Below, in pieces: positions 23,001-35,400 of a DNA stretch of 64,000 nucleotides. A program made the position numbers and the translations under genes. Below the pieces are notes generated by a model, which did no database searches, was not told the origin of the DNA, and saw nothing but the letters and a program-made list of their open reading frames with translations. Within the stretch, counting starts at the first letter, position 1, and the number at the start of each line of letters is the position of its first letter. The DNA lies in the NCBI RefSeq assembly GCF_910592395.1, contig NC_088312.1, positions 22,265,292 through 22,329,291 of the forward strand, written 5' to 3'. The DNA comes from Lineus longissimus. Taxonomy: Eukaryota; Nemertea; Pilidiophora; Heteronemertea; Lineidae.

Positions 23001-25431
23001 CGCTTAATCCGGTAACCCTGAGTTTCACTTTTTTAAATATCACCGCACTTCCCTTGGAGTCGAACAATGGACTCCTGATACATGTACTTGCATCGTGCTG
23101 TTTTGGTTTCATGCTACTAGCATTCTTTCAAATGGTCATTCTCGGAACACAGACGAGTTCTTCGTCTCGGTCACAAACACCTGTAATATGGATTCGGCTT
23201 ATAATCCAACATGGCCGCCAGAATCCAAAATGGTTCTTGAAATATACTAGTATTTACTGAGTGGTTTCGACCTTTTTTTACTGACCTGCCGTTTTCGTGT
23301 CTGGCAGTTTGTACACGCCTGTCGTTGGAGACTTCAGACCTTTGAATTTGTAGCACAGTCCGTGGTCTGTCATGATCGGATCGAAGTTTTCCCAGCTGCA
23401 ATTTTCGTTACCAAAGCGACACCTGAAATGATGTGCACAAGCACCAACCGGTGTGAATAATTTAGAAACGAATATCATACATTCCTTGCAGGTTGTGTTT
23501 CAAAGTACTTCAAAGCACCGACAAATAAGGTGATTTTTATGTCCAAATATTAAGAGACGAGTTGTTTTGAGTTGAATCTATTTACAGAAACTTAACAGAC
23601 GAGATCCATTTTTCTGAAATATTCATGGCAAGCCAACCATTAGAAGTCTGACCCCGTAAAGCTGTGCCTATGATTTCAGCTGCTGAGAGTGCCAGAAAGG
23701 CTGATTTGAAGACATGTCCATACCTGGCGATCATGTCTTGTGGCAGATGCCCGAGATGGCTGAGAAGATACTCCCACGTTTTATTCAAGAATGCTTCATA
23801 ATTTGCTTTGCTTTTCGTACAAAGTCCGACCGGGGGTTTGGGCGTGATGGGTGTTGTGGCGTTTGGGTCAGACTTTTGGACGCTGACATGGGGAGTCAAT
23901 TCCTTGTTGAAGAATTGTTCTAAGTAGGAGTTCGACTTATCCTTAACTGCAGCACTAAATCTGAAATTAGTGAGACAGTGGGCTGTTAACGCTAGCGTTT
24001 GTCCAATGCCGATTGGGCAAGTGGTTCCGGGTTGTTCCCCTATTGAAAAGTCATTGTCTCTCTGGCTCATGTCTATTGCGTAAAAACACTGAAATATGGG
24101 GACCGACCAAACACCTTACATCATTCGACAACAATTTCGGCTGGAAAACTTAATCATGCATTTTGTCCCCGGATATTCAACTTCACTAACGCGACCATTC
24201 AACCTCGGTCCCATGAGTGGTCGTGTTACCGGGGTTCCACTGTATTATCAAAAATATATGAGGCGAGTTTAGATATTTTTGTTATCATATGGCAAGCGTT
24301 AAATATATCGGTACCTTCAATAGCAAGTTTATCTTTTGAAATAGCCATTAATATGAAGTTAAACGTAAGAGCATCAAACCTACTTGAATTGGTTCTGGTT
24401 GCAAATGGCTATGACGGGGAACTTCAGTGTATCATTGAATACAATATCAACGGAGACAAGGATTGGTTCCTTTGAGTAGAAGCGCACTCGTTCCTGGATC
24501 TGGTAGACGAGGTAAACACTGGCGACGAGAATGACCACTGCCCATGCAAGTCTGATGTGGGAAGAAAGGTTAAGGTTACTTTCGTCGGAAATTCGCTTGC
24601 AAGTGAAAACGTAGCAGCCGCAGAAAAGCTAGTGCGATGCAATGGAAATAGACTGCCGCTCGTCAGCGTAAAAAGAACCAGTCAGTCGTATCCTTCCCCC
24701 GTGCACACGCTCGCCCTCGTGGGTGCATGGAGCTGGGCTATATCACCCAAAATCTCGGCTCCCGCCTCGGTTTTAGCCTTCATTAAGCTCCACCCTCGCG
24801 GTGTTTAATGAGACAACCAATACCTCCACTTTGGTTTCAAATGCTTGTTACTATACCGCTAACTATGAGATCTTTAAAAAATGGCCCTTGTCGGGAATTT
24901 TCAGGCCGGAACGTGTCCTGGAGGCCAGTGTATTAAGGTATGGACGTCGTAGGAATGCAGGACCCCATACAATAGCTGTGTATTGTCAACGAATGTGGTT
25001 AATGGTTTGTTTAGGGTTAACTACAGAATCTTCAACAAAGGAACTCGGCGACTCTATTCACTTTAACAAAAGGACCGGACTTAGATTCCCAGAGACTTGT
25101 ATTTCTTTTACACTTGTATGTCGCGCGACATCGAGCCATCAAGTCCCCGAGCGCCAACGCGAACGCCCAGCCATTGTCCGAGCTCCTGATCACGATGTCG
25201 AGCAATGGGACAGGCTTTCCCCTTTGCGGGGTATTTGTGAGAACTCACTTATTCGATTCACAAAGGTGCATGCGCCCACGCCTACCTTCTGAAAAGGCCT
25301 GCCTGGTGCATGGTGACAAAGCGCACCCCATGAAAGGTGGTATCCTGGGTGAAGCCATGCCAGATATTGCTAGCTGATACATCGGGAGTTTCCGCACTCT
25401 CCTCATATGTCGAATCCTTGGCTTTGACCAT
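17071..25431 (-). CDS. DEG/ENaC-family ion channel A with giant extracellular insertion
   Basis: Ten exons (5' to 3'): 25286-25431, 24384-24551, 23724-23960, 23286-23422, 22783-22964, 22390-22546, 21724-21765, 19774-21328, 17769-17860 and 17071-17219. They join in phase to 954 residues. Family marks in order are TTFHG (His-Gly gate), TM1 (about 50-70), FPVIAICNQNQF, TDHGLCYKF, AGFKVVVYEPGD, then CEARKFVERCGCR, PLC and CDAPC. The pre-TM2 segment is EQQLAYDIVALLSDIGG, followed by TM2 with the GGS filter and LTVIELID. Relatives are about 500-600 residues long. The excess lies between CDAPC (near 378) and NNFAEVDMYF (near 875). It is expected to be a trimeric, amiloride-type cation channel of the plasma membrane. 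The gating stimulus is unknown. ATG 25431 sits in a strong Kozak context (GTCGCCATGG) 12 bases after an acceptor, but paralog C suggests an upstream coding exon is possible. Confidence 0.92.
17428..17648. mobile_element. Long imperfect hairpin element in channel A intron 9
   Basis: The left arm runs from AAACGGTTTCTC through TGATTTATCCGACAAG, GGATTTCTA, AATACCAGGGCTTCCCAAAA to TAGTCATTA. The right arm is its reverse complement and ends GAGAAACCGTT. Total length is about 220 bp. The orthologous element is in gene B but carries extra sequence in the loop. It is a MITE-like non-coding element that predates the A/B duplication. Confidence 0.8.
18340..19740. repeat. 32-bp minisatellite, about 43 copies, in channel A intron 8
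   Basis: The unit is GGTATACCAAGTATCTTTAA then CCCATACTTGAT. Copies differ chiefly at one position, CTTGAT or CTCGAT, with rare CATGAT. One unit has lost four bases near 18.86 kb and one is cut to about half near 19.49 kb. Each unit contains the palindrome GGTATACC. The array lies just downstream (in gene sense) of the giant exon's splice donor. The same site in gene B has a single unit. Confidence 0.97.
19774..21328 (-). other. Giant exon 8 of channel A (extracellular insertion)
   Basis: The 1,555-base exon has clean splice sites (acceptor TTGTTCTTAG, donor TATAA|GTAAGT). It starts with the conserved TGCVVCDAPC knuckle and then encodes about 480 residues with no match I know. The composition is rich in Lys, Glu, Asp, Ala and Leu, with few Pro or Gly and only three Cys, which suggests a mostly helical domain. 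It ends GELEPTGTFYK, leading directly into the pre-TM2 segment. In known channel structures this junction is at the knuckle near the top of the extracellular domain. Confidence 0.9.
21386..21456 (+). repeat. tRNA-like repeat in channel A intron 7
   Basis: AGCCTACAGTGGTTAACACT (A-box-like) is followed by CGCGGGTTCGATCCCGGGG (T-arm). An almost identical copy sits at the same intron position in gene B. It is probably a tRNA-derived SINE that predates the duplication. Confidence 0.5.
25139..25256. mobile_element. Decayed copy of the CGCCAACGCGAACGCC hairpin family (in A intron 1)
   Basis: AGCGCCAACGCGAACGCC, a central TGATCACGATGTCGAGCAAT and a closing GCGGGGTATTTGTGAGAACT match the arms of the fuller copies at 27.1 and 53.2 kb. 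The left terminus is eroded. The equivalent copy is present in gene B. Confidence 0.65.
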
Positions 25432-26149
25432 GGCGACAGATTTCTGCAGAAAAATTGTACATCGTATATACATGTATACCTGTAAATTGTTAGTGTTTTT
25501 ATTTCAAAAGCGGAACAACTGAAATCTTTGTGGGGAAGTCGAGTTAATTTTCCGTGCGAGTGGCAATCACTCGTTTGTGGAACATCGAAGGTCACTGCAT
25601 CCGGAACTTAGGCCAAATTAAATTTTTCAACCAAATTCAATGTGAATGTGGTCACCTGAGGCTGAGGGATATGGATTCATACCGGTGATAAACCATTCAA
25701 TGGGAACTTGTGTATCAGTCATAGGCTGTGTATTTATTAGATATAACACAATTTTATATTCTTTTGTCCCCCCCCCCTCCCCTTGTATAATCTGAGACTG
25801 AAGTTGAATTAGAAAATCAGAAAAAAATAGAGTTTTTTTTAAAATCCCCCTCCCACCACCCACATAGGTTTTGAGATTGAGGGGAAAAAATTCTACTTTT
25901 AAAAAAATCCCCCCCTCCCCATAGGTTTTGGCTCTGAAGTTTCGTAATCCAACTTGCCTAGAGGCGCTAATTTTTAAATTTCGTCACTGAGCGAGTTTGG
26001 GTCAATAGCTCTCTGCCTGTCCTGACGACCATCGTGAAGTCCTGGTGTGTCCCATGCGCGTGGAGATCAACCAGTCAATAGAAGAAGAAGAAGAAAACCA
26101 GTCAATAGCACTCGATCGATTCCTACAAAAAACACACATATAACCCTTA

Positions 26150-28500
26150 ATATAAAGTGATACTTGTATTATTTTTCTGATTGTGTGTATCAATTTATTC
26201 AGGGTTGCTAGATCGGTAAGATTTTGGTGAGCTGTGAGCTACGAATCGTGGAGTAGCAGATCCAATATGGCGGCCTGTATTTGCTGTCAGGTTACGACAT
26301 ACGTATACGCAACTGTGCAGGAGTGTTTGTTCATAATAAAAGCGTGGAGGTACTATTAAAAGTTTTAAAAACTGAAAAAATTCTGTCAAAAGACAGAAAA
26401 AAGTTATATCTTTAGTCTTCATGTGAAAATTACAAAATTAAAGTGAAGGATATTAGTTAGAATGCTATATGAAGTTCGCATCGAAAAATCAGTGAGTTAC
26501 GTCCGAGTACACATTTATTAAAAACAGCCTGAGTTTTGTCTTGGCAACGAATTCAGTGCAACCTAGGCAACATTGATATTTTGGTAAAAAAATAACAGAA
26601 GATTGCTCATGAGGCATCCATGCTTTTATGGTGTATTATCTGTTTTAAATACACCCAGCATGGAACAAAATACACAGGTTTTCAATAATGGTTCGTGACA
26701 ATATGTTGTTTACCTTCTTCTGTTCAGCTGTCAGATGATCAATGTTCAGAATGTGGATTTTCATAATTAATGCATTTCCATCACATGAACAATTTATATA
26801 GCAGAATGATTATCTGATAACATTCATACAACACCCATCATCAAGGCTGGAAAAATCATTGGTTGATTTCTCTAAGCTTAAGATGCTCGCAAATCGAATC
26901 GAAGCTCACTCATGTGTACAGGACCTGAAACCTTTAAAAATGAGTTACAGGGGGACTGGCAGGAGGAGCGTACTAGGCCTACACGATTCGTGTTCCGTGC
27001 CCATGGTGTAAATCTCGGAAAAAAGTACACCTTTCCTCAAACTGCTTGTGCTCATTGGATGTAAGCTACCGGTACTGGGATGGCGCACGGGAATACGGGA
27101 CCTGCAACTTTCATTAGGGAGTCTTCGCAAACCACAGGAAACGCCCACGCGAACGCCTATCCCATTATTCGACCTCTTGATTACGATGTAGAACAATCGG
27201 ATAGGCGTTCGCTTTGGCGTTTCGGGAGATTTGCGAAAACTCCCTCAAGGCGTACCGCGGCTCGCAGTGCCCGAAAAAAGCATTTTCAGGAACAAGAAAC
27301 TACCGGCACGGGAACTCATTCAAATTGCCCCCACCATTTTCCTGGCTTACACGATGCACACACATTCACGCGAGTGGTTTGCTGATGAGTGCGTTGTTGC
27401 TTAACATTTCTGTTCGAGTAAAACACTATGTCATTTTGTCTTGTCAACAAATTTAATGGGATTTTATGCAACCAATTTTAAACCTTAGCCAAATCGAGTA
27501 AATCTCCCTTTCCATTGTATTTGATCTATAAGAGCAAAAACTGCGCTTGTGCCGGCGGGACAACCACTTAGCAAAAAATACTAATGGCGAGACTTGTAGG
27601 TTTAAATCAAAAAGGGAGATTTTCTCGAAAGGGAGCGAGTACGATGTGTCTCATCAGGCAGTAAAGCACCTAAAACGCGCTTCCCGGATGTTTGCATGAG
27701 TATGTAAGCGGTCGTAGAGTTATCTTTTCATGTCTCAGGCGATAGTACAGAGCAAGAAACTACAAGTTTGCTTCTATTGGGTTTTCCGTTAAGGAATCAG
27801 CGGGTCAGTTCTTACTACAAAAACTGATGAAGTAACGCACAGGCTACCACGAGTATATAGGTTGGTATACTCTCGGTTGGCGGTCAATAGGTCTCTGGTC
27901 GAATCCATTAGTTTGATAGACGTATCGCTAATACTAAGTATGAAGGAATGAAATTACATTTATATACGGCAAAATCCAAACTATTTGCTCCAATGCCATT
28001 CGAAAACAGCGTCTGAATAGTTGGGTCTTTAGCCATTGTTAACCCATGCCTGAAAATGGCAACAGTCTTAGCATTTTGAATGTCAACACCAAAGTTCATT
28101 CAAAAGTCTTGCCGCTAGGAAAAGGAAGCCCCTACCGTACATCTCCAGGCGATACCGGGGGATCCTCAGGAAACATTTGTCCTCGGACGTCAGGGATCGC
28201 CCAGAGTCGTAGGACGGGAGGAGCCCGAACATGTACGTAGGGGCAAGTCCGTTTATTGCTTTGAAGAGCTGTAGCACTGCCTTGAATTCGATACGCCCAG
28301 TAATTCGACCAAACTCCGTCACTTACCTCCTCCCAGGAATCCATCTTCATGTTTAGGTCGGTCAACTCATTGCCAACGCTTATGTGACTCATCTGTCACT
28401 CACGTGATCCAGGCTGTGGAGGACTGCCTTAGTTACCGGACAATCATGTCGGGGGACACGTGATGGGAAAGTCAACAAGAGGAGACCAATGACAAAAGTA
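26150..28500. repeat. Duplicated flank, copy 1 (pairs with parts of 49.1-55.3 kb)
   Basis: Collinear blocks recur 5' of channel C. One block contains CCAATATGGCGGCC, another TGAGGCATCCATGCTTTTAT, and another GGGGGACTGGCAGGAGGAGC. A last block, including GCCGCTAGGAAAAGGAAGCC, runs to the end of the segment. No conserved reading frame is seen across the pair, so I treat it as non-coding repeat or flank. No gene is recognised from 25.43 to 29.48 kb. Confidence 0.75.
27114..27247. mobile_element. Hairpin element, CGCCAACGCGAACGCC family
   Basis: The left end TTAGGGAGTCTTCGCAAACC and the arm ACGCCCACGCGAACGCCTAT meet a central GACCTCTTGATTACGATGTA. The right arm is the reverse complement and ends TTTGCGAAAACTCCCTC. 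It is about 134 bp, non-coding, MITE-like. Confidence 0.8.
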
Positions 28501-29475
28501 TCATAGTCCATTTCAAGAGAAAACTAAAATATTTTTATTGAATATTTGTATTGCACGCTCAGGTCATGCGATAAATGTTTCATGCATCTTTCGCACATTT
28601 CTCTAAAAATAAAGTCTGCACAGTTATGAAGAGCAGTGGGGTTTGTGTTGTATTGTAAAAGCCGTTCCCTAGAGCACTGTCCGTAATTTTGGTTGAAGTT
28701 GAATGGTGGTCTTGTCTGCCAGATCACTTCACTTGGGGTATGATAATGTCACTTACTGCAAAAAAATTGTTTTTGGGGGGGAATAAAATTATTAATGGTT
28801 TTTGAAAAGTGTTTTAAAGTATCTTTCTGTATCTTGATATGATTGTGCATATTTATTCATCACTTGTTAAGCGCCACTGACAATTAATTTTTAAGTGGTG
28901 ATATATAAAGTAAATAACTATTATTATATATACATGTATACATGTATTCAGTTATTTTTATTATTTTGTTGACACAAATTTACCATCGCAGCAAGTCAAT
29001 TTATACCTAATGCAAACGTGGTCACAATTCAATGAACGATAATAATGCACATGCATTTTCTGAAGACTTTACAACAATAAAACATAAGTAATCATGATGA
29101 TGATGATAAAACGGTCTCGAGTCAACAGTTACACTAAAGTTAAAGCAGTTTGTGTTAAAAGAAAATTCAAAATGTTTACTGAAAGGGTGCGTTTCATGCA
29201 GTATAATCACAACATCGGCAGTATCTTTAGGGTCATATCGAGTTACCAATACAGTTATTTCATCAGCAGTTCCCTCATAGACTCTACCCGGTACTACATG
29301 TGCTTAGTTTTTGTATCGACAGAAACTCGGAAAAATGGTAGAAAGAATGTTGGCACACTATATAATTCGACACTAATTCAATTTTTACAGTTACGCCTGG
29401 ACGTGGGGTATGGGGGTGTGGGGGTGGTATAAGATGCATAAGACCCAAGTTCTAAGTTTACTGTACATTCTGTTC

Positions 29476-32400
29476 TTAAAACCGTTGTTCTACAACGTTA
29501 ATTGTTTGTCCTTTCGGTCCAATTTTCTTTCTCTTGGCCAGGCACAGCTGGCATACTATGATAACCGTGTCTATTAGTTCCATCACGGTCAGACAACTCC
29601 CGCCAACCAAAAGTCCCATGGACCCTCCGATGTCACCTGAAAAAAAAATAGGCCCTTGTTCATGAACAACGTAAGGTAGGCTACGTGGTCTTGTTGAGGC
29701 TAGAACTGCGTGTGCATCCTCACTCTTTCATGTCTTTGACTTTTACCGCATTGAAGAGATGCTAAAACCTCCGATCTCCGGGCGCCCCAATGGCTCCTTG
29801 GGTGCGGGACATAAGCAGGAGGCTTTTTCCTGATTTATCCGACAAAAGTGTGACGACTTTTCCCCGAAAGGTCGGATTTCTAGAAAACCTGTGAAAATAC
29901 CAGGGCGTCCAAAATAGAGCATAAAAGATCAAAGCCTTATGTCGAATGAGGTAAGTGAGGTGTGAACAGACCACTTCAAGTGATCTCAGTGAGTTACCGA
30001 ATTACATGTAGTATGTTCACATTTAGGGCAGGCACTCTGAGTATTTGGGTTACCCCAACCAAAAACTCATTAGTTTTTGCGGCTAATCAACATAGGCCTT
30101 AAATTTTTAATGTCCTATTTTGGGAAGCCCTGGTATTTTTCAAAGGTTTTTTAGAAATCCGACCTTTCAGAGAAAAGTCGGACTTGTGTCGGATAAATCA
30201 AGCAAATAGTTAGAGAAACCGTTAAGAAGTTGGAAAAAGTCTCCCACTCGTGTATGTGCCCAGAATCACGGCGTCAAGCGTTGCCTTGGTTTACAGGGCA
30301 GGCTGACCTTTGCTCAAAGGTACGAATAGCTAAGAGTTACGCTTACTGAGTAAGGCGACAATGTCATACGCCAACTGCTGCTCCACCTTTCGGTAAGACA
30401 TTTCCTGGAAATATATGTCCACCTCCGCGAAGTTGTTCCTGAAGTAGAAAGGAAGACGTAAGAGACAGTGACTTAGTGAGAAAATCGTCGCTAGGCTATT
30501 TGATTATGGCATTTAGGAATATGCAAAATCTGAAACTGAATTTGAGATTTTTCTGTAAGATACCATTACCACCATTAGATGTTAATTTCAGCCTTGCTGC
30601 TGTGAGCACCGATATTAATCTAGATACACCCAGAGACTGTTTTTGTTGATTTTGATCATAAAGAAGTCGACTAGTAAAGCCTACGGTGTGCTGTACGCCA
30701 TGAAGACTACTTTTATCACGTTGGCATCTTGTTGCTCTTCCATAGAAATGTTTATTTCTTTTAACATGTTGCACAGACAAAACAATGTACATGTACATGT
30801 ACATTGACGGCGTGGGCCTTTAAATGCTGCATCCGTTTCAAAGTCATTAACCTCACTCAGCATTTGGAGGGGGGCCAAGTTGGTAACAACGGCACCTCCA
30901 CATGAAGCTGAATGGTACCAAGTATCTTTAACCCATACTTGATGGTACCTTTGACTCCAGTCAAACGAGATGACTTACTTATAGAATGTTCCGGTTGGCT
31001 CCAGTTCTCCAGAATACTCATCCAGCAATGCTTTCAGCTCCTCAAACTGCGGGGCAATGACCTCTACCACTCTCTGAAGGTCACTTTTCACTTGTTCGAA
31101 ATACTGGCTCCAGTAAACTTTTCTCTGATTATTAGTATCTTGCAGAAATAGAGAGCAAGCAAATTTGTCCAGGGCGACCGTGGCCATTTTGTCTCCTTTC
31201 TTCCACGTGGGCTGTTGCGGACCCCCTTGGACCCATACTATGAGGATGGTCGTAAGGTGACTGACTGAATATACGTAGTTTTTCCACACATCGAAGATCT
31301 CCTTCAAACGCGAGAATCTCGCATTGGCCTCCGTTAGGTACTCCCGAAGTTTATAAATCGTGTACTGAAAGCGTTCGGATTCGATTCCTTGGTCAGCTGC
31401 TTTGGCATCTTTTGCAATCTTACTCATGTCCAAAAGTCCCTTATCCTTAAGGTTATCAACCCAGGCCTCGTATTTTGCATTTATTTTGAAGTCAGAGAAC
31501 CTGAAATCCAGGTCGTTAATCATTCCGTCAGTCATTGCTTTAGAAGCTGCCTCGTGCTGAAGCATTGTTTGGTTCTTCCAATCCACATACTCCATCGCGC
31601 CTTGGAGAAACTTCTTCATCACTTCGACTCGTTTATTGGCTAATTTCAGCGTATCCGTTATAAACGAATCCCTCTTCGCCGTAAATGTTGCCCAGTCGAC
31701 CGGTTTTGTCGAATCGTGCGAGTTCAATGTGTCGAGGAGAGTTTTCAGGTGGGCTTGGTTGGCTTCGGCGAGGTTGTAGTATTCATTGCAGCGTCCCTTA
31801 TTCAATACATTTTCCGCTGAATCAACGATTGGCCTTTTGAAGAAGAAGCCATCGTAAGTTGGTAAGGCCGCGACGATGTCTGCTGGCGTCAAGTACGGCA
31901 TGACTGGAGAAGCGGAAGTGTATCTCTCTTGGATATCCTTTAACGTGCTGACGGAGTCGCGGAGAGTGGAATTCATGTTTTTCAGCTCAAATTTCACCAT
32001 CCGTACGAAGTCTCCTTCGTCCGTTGTCGGGGGTCGCTTCTGGCTTGTAATGATCTTGAGTGCCTCTTCGACGTTCATGGCTAATGTCTTTGCTCCCAGC
32101 GTCACATCAGGGAAGCGTAGTGAGGCCGGACTGTAGAAGAACTCATCATAGATTTGACCCATCACCCCGAAATATCGTGCCGTTTTGTTCAGGGAGTGTT
32201 TACACCTGTCAGCCACCTTCGTAAAGTTTTCCCTGTGCTTGTTGACGTCAGCAGAAAATATTTCGCCGTATACCTTGCGGGCGTTAACTGCTGTTTCTTT
32301 AAAAGTTTTCATTGGACCTAAATACTTCTGGTACAAATTTGTGTCGGTGTTGCTGCGGAGGTCACGGGCCTCCTGGTTGGCCTTCATCATCTTCTCCAGG

Positions 32401-35400
32401 AAATGACCGTCAAGTTTTGTGATGTCGTTTTTGGAGGTCTTCAGGAACGAAAAGCTTGTCGGGAAGTTGACGGATTCGCATGGAGCGTCACAGACGACAC
32501 ACCCTGTGTTGGTGATGTTTGTGGTAGTGCTTTCGATACCTAAGAACAAGATAGAAAATCCCTGCTTACTGTTCGGGTACGGTATGAAGGAGTCTCATAG
32601 CCTACAGTGGTTAACACTGCTGGCTACCACGCAATTGGGCCCGCGGGTTCGATCCCGGGGAGAACCCAGGATTGTACTTCTGGATGTACCGGGATGACTT
32701 TCAAGGAACTAAAATACCTGGCTTTTCACAGTCATTCGAATGAGACTTAAAACCGAGTTTCTTTGGTGTCTATCTGATGTCTATGCCAGGGGAGGTAATA
32801 GACCCCAGCGCCAAGTGAGAATCATGAGTATAGCTTGCGTGGACTCAACCTCTGGCTTCGTCGACCAATTGGTGCCTAACCATAAATCACCCCCAAGCGC
32901 CAGAGCGAACGCTCAAGAAGAAGAACACACTTACCGTTACACGATAACGAATCTGCCACTGTACAGAGCGGAGTACCTGAAAAGGCGAAGAATGTTCAGT
33001 GAAATGTGACAAGGCATGACATGCACATCTTCAAAGTCTGAAGTTCGCAAACTTGGAGGCGGATCTGCCCTGCCTGTGTCTGTACTATGAGTTCATCCGC
33101 ACCCAGTGAGGCGAACCATTGATCTTTTTTGATACACAAGTCGATATTTTGGTCCTTCGCAAGCAAAATAAGTAATGAGAAGGAACATATGTGGAAAAGG
33201 AGAGATAAATATTTTCAAAAAGGTTGTACATGGATATGTTTCGCTTCTGTTCAGGACTGGTATACTCCATCTCAAATGAACGATTCGAAGGGGACATAAA
33301 TGGCAAATGCCAGTATTAAAAACTCATATAGGTGATGTTTCAAGCATGATCTCGATTGTATGAATCCAGCTGGTATACAATGCTTGTTAGTTTGATAGAA
33401 GGGTGATACCGGGTTCTTCTGTAAGTCACACAACTGCAATGATTATGCAAAGGCTAAATTTCGGATGAAAGAAATATGAAAAACCTGAGTGCCTGCAAAG
33501 TGCCCTTCTTTGAATATCAAACTTGAACTTTTAACTTCGTCGCCTCGGCCGGCCATACCCATTGACCCACCCTATCTTCAATTGGAACCCATTCCTCCTT
33601 ACCGTCATCCTTCCAGCGCGAAGACTTCCTGCACCCGCACCTCTCCACAAACTTCCTGGCCTCACAATCTTCAAGACATGCCAGCTGCGAGTAACTGTCA
33701 AAATACTTTAGTTTGGTCCCATGCGTACAATTTGTTGTCTTGCTGTTGATCCGAAGTGTCTGAAATATGCACACAAAAAACTACATCATGGAAATCAGTC
33801 AATAATCAGCCGGAATTTCAACTTTACTAGGGGGAGGGGAAGTACGGGATGGGATATAGATGTCAACATCAGGCCCCTTAATTGTTCCAATCTCCAAGCC
33901 TCGCCATTGGTATGGATTGCTTAGTGATACTTCCAGCGTGTACTGACTCTGCTAGCTGTCCTCCCATTGGGAGATTGTCTTTGGCCATGACATACCTCGT
34001 CATAACTTAAGCCAACAAACGTATATGTTCCAGGGGCGATGCCTTCTCCTTGCGATTCGAATACAGGAAGGTCACCAGGCTCGTAGACCACCACTTTGAA
34101 GCCCGCGGATGCGTGTGGACCCGGGGAGTATTCATAACTTTCAGTGTTTAGGAGTAAATTGAGTCCCGCTTTTGAACCTAAAATGAAGATGAAACCTATT
34201 AAACGGGAAACGACGCTTAATCCGGTAACCCTGAGTTTCACTTTTTTAAATATCACCGCACTTCCCTTGGAGTCGAACAATGGACTCCTGATAAATGTAC
34301 TTGCATCGTGCTGTGTTGGTTTCATGCTACTAGCGTTCTTTAAAATGGTCATTCTAGGAACACAGACGAGTTCTTCGTCTCGGTCACAAACACCTGAAAT
34401 ATGGTTTGGCTTATAATCCAACATGGCCGCCAGAATCCAAAATGGTTTCAAAGTAAGAGTTTTTCTTGAAATTTACATGTATACTGGTATTTACTGAGTG
34501 GTTTCGACCTTTTTTACTGACCTGCCGCTTTCGTGTCTGGCAGTTTGTACACGCCTGTCGTTGGACACTTCAGACCTTTGAATTTGTAGCACAGTCCGTG
34601 GTCTGTCATGATCGGATCGAAGTTTTCCCAGCTGCAATTTTCGTTACCAAAGCGACACCTGAAATGATGTGCACGAGCACCAACCGGTGTGAATAATTTA
34701 GAAACGAATATCATACATTCCTTGCAGGTTGTGTTTCAAAGTACTTCAAAGCACCGACAAATAAGGTGATTTTTATGTCCAAATATTAAGAGACGAGTTG
34801 TTTTGATTTGAATCTATTTACAGAAACGCTTTTCTTGGATTTCAAGTATTAACAGACGAGATACATTTTTCTGAAATATTCATGGCAAGCCAACCATTAG
34901 AAGTCTGACCCCGTAAAGCTGTGCCTAGGATTTCAGCTGCTGAGAGTGCCAGAAAGGCTGATTTGAAGACATGTCCATACCTGGCGATCATGTCTTGTGG
35001 CAGATGCCCCAGATGGCTGAGAAGATACTCCCACGTTTTATTCAAGAATGCTTCATAATTTGCTTTGCTCTTCGTACAAAGTCCGACCGGGGGTTTGGGC
35101 GTGATGGGTGTTGTGGCGTTTGGGTCAGACTTTTGGACGCTGACTGGGGGAGTCAATTCGTTGTTGAAGAATTGTGCTAAGTAGGAGTTCGACTTATCCT
35201 TAACTGCAGCACTAAATCTGAAATAAGTGAGACAGCGGGCTGGTTTATCGGACATGAATACAACCAAGTATTCATAAGTCTTTATGAATACTTGATACAA
35301 CTGACAAAAAAGTATGTGCGAAATGATTTCATTAACAGAAACTAACTTAATGGCCACGTGTGGTCATAAATGACGGCATTGAAGTGTATCGTTTAATGAA

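Larger units (their letters stand above)
17031..25700. repeat. Segmental duplication, copy A (pairs with 29.41-37.33 kb)
   Basis: Coding exons and most introns of channel gene A align with the block holding gene B in the same orientation, at an offset of about 12 kb. Similarity runs from just beyond the stop codon to just beyond the first exon. Differences are a satellite expansion and small intron insertions. The right edge is approximate. Confidence 0.85.
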
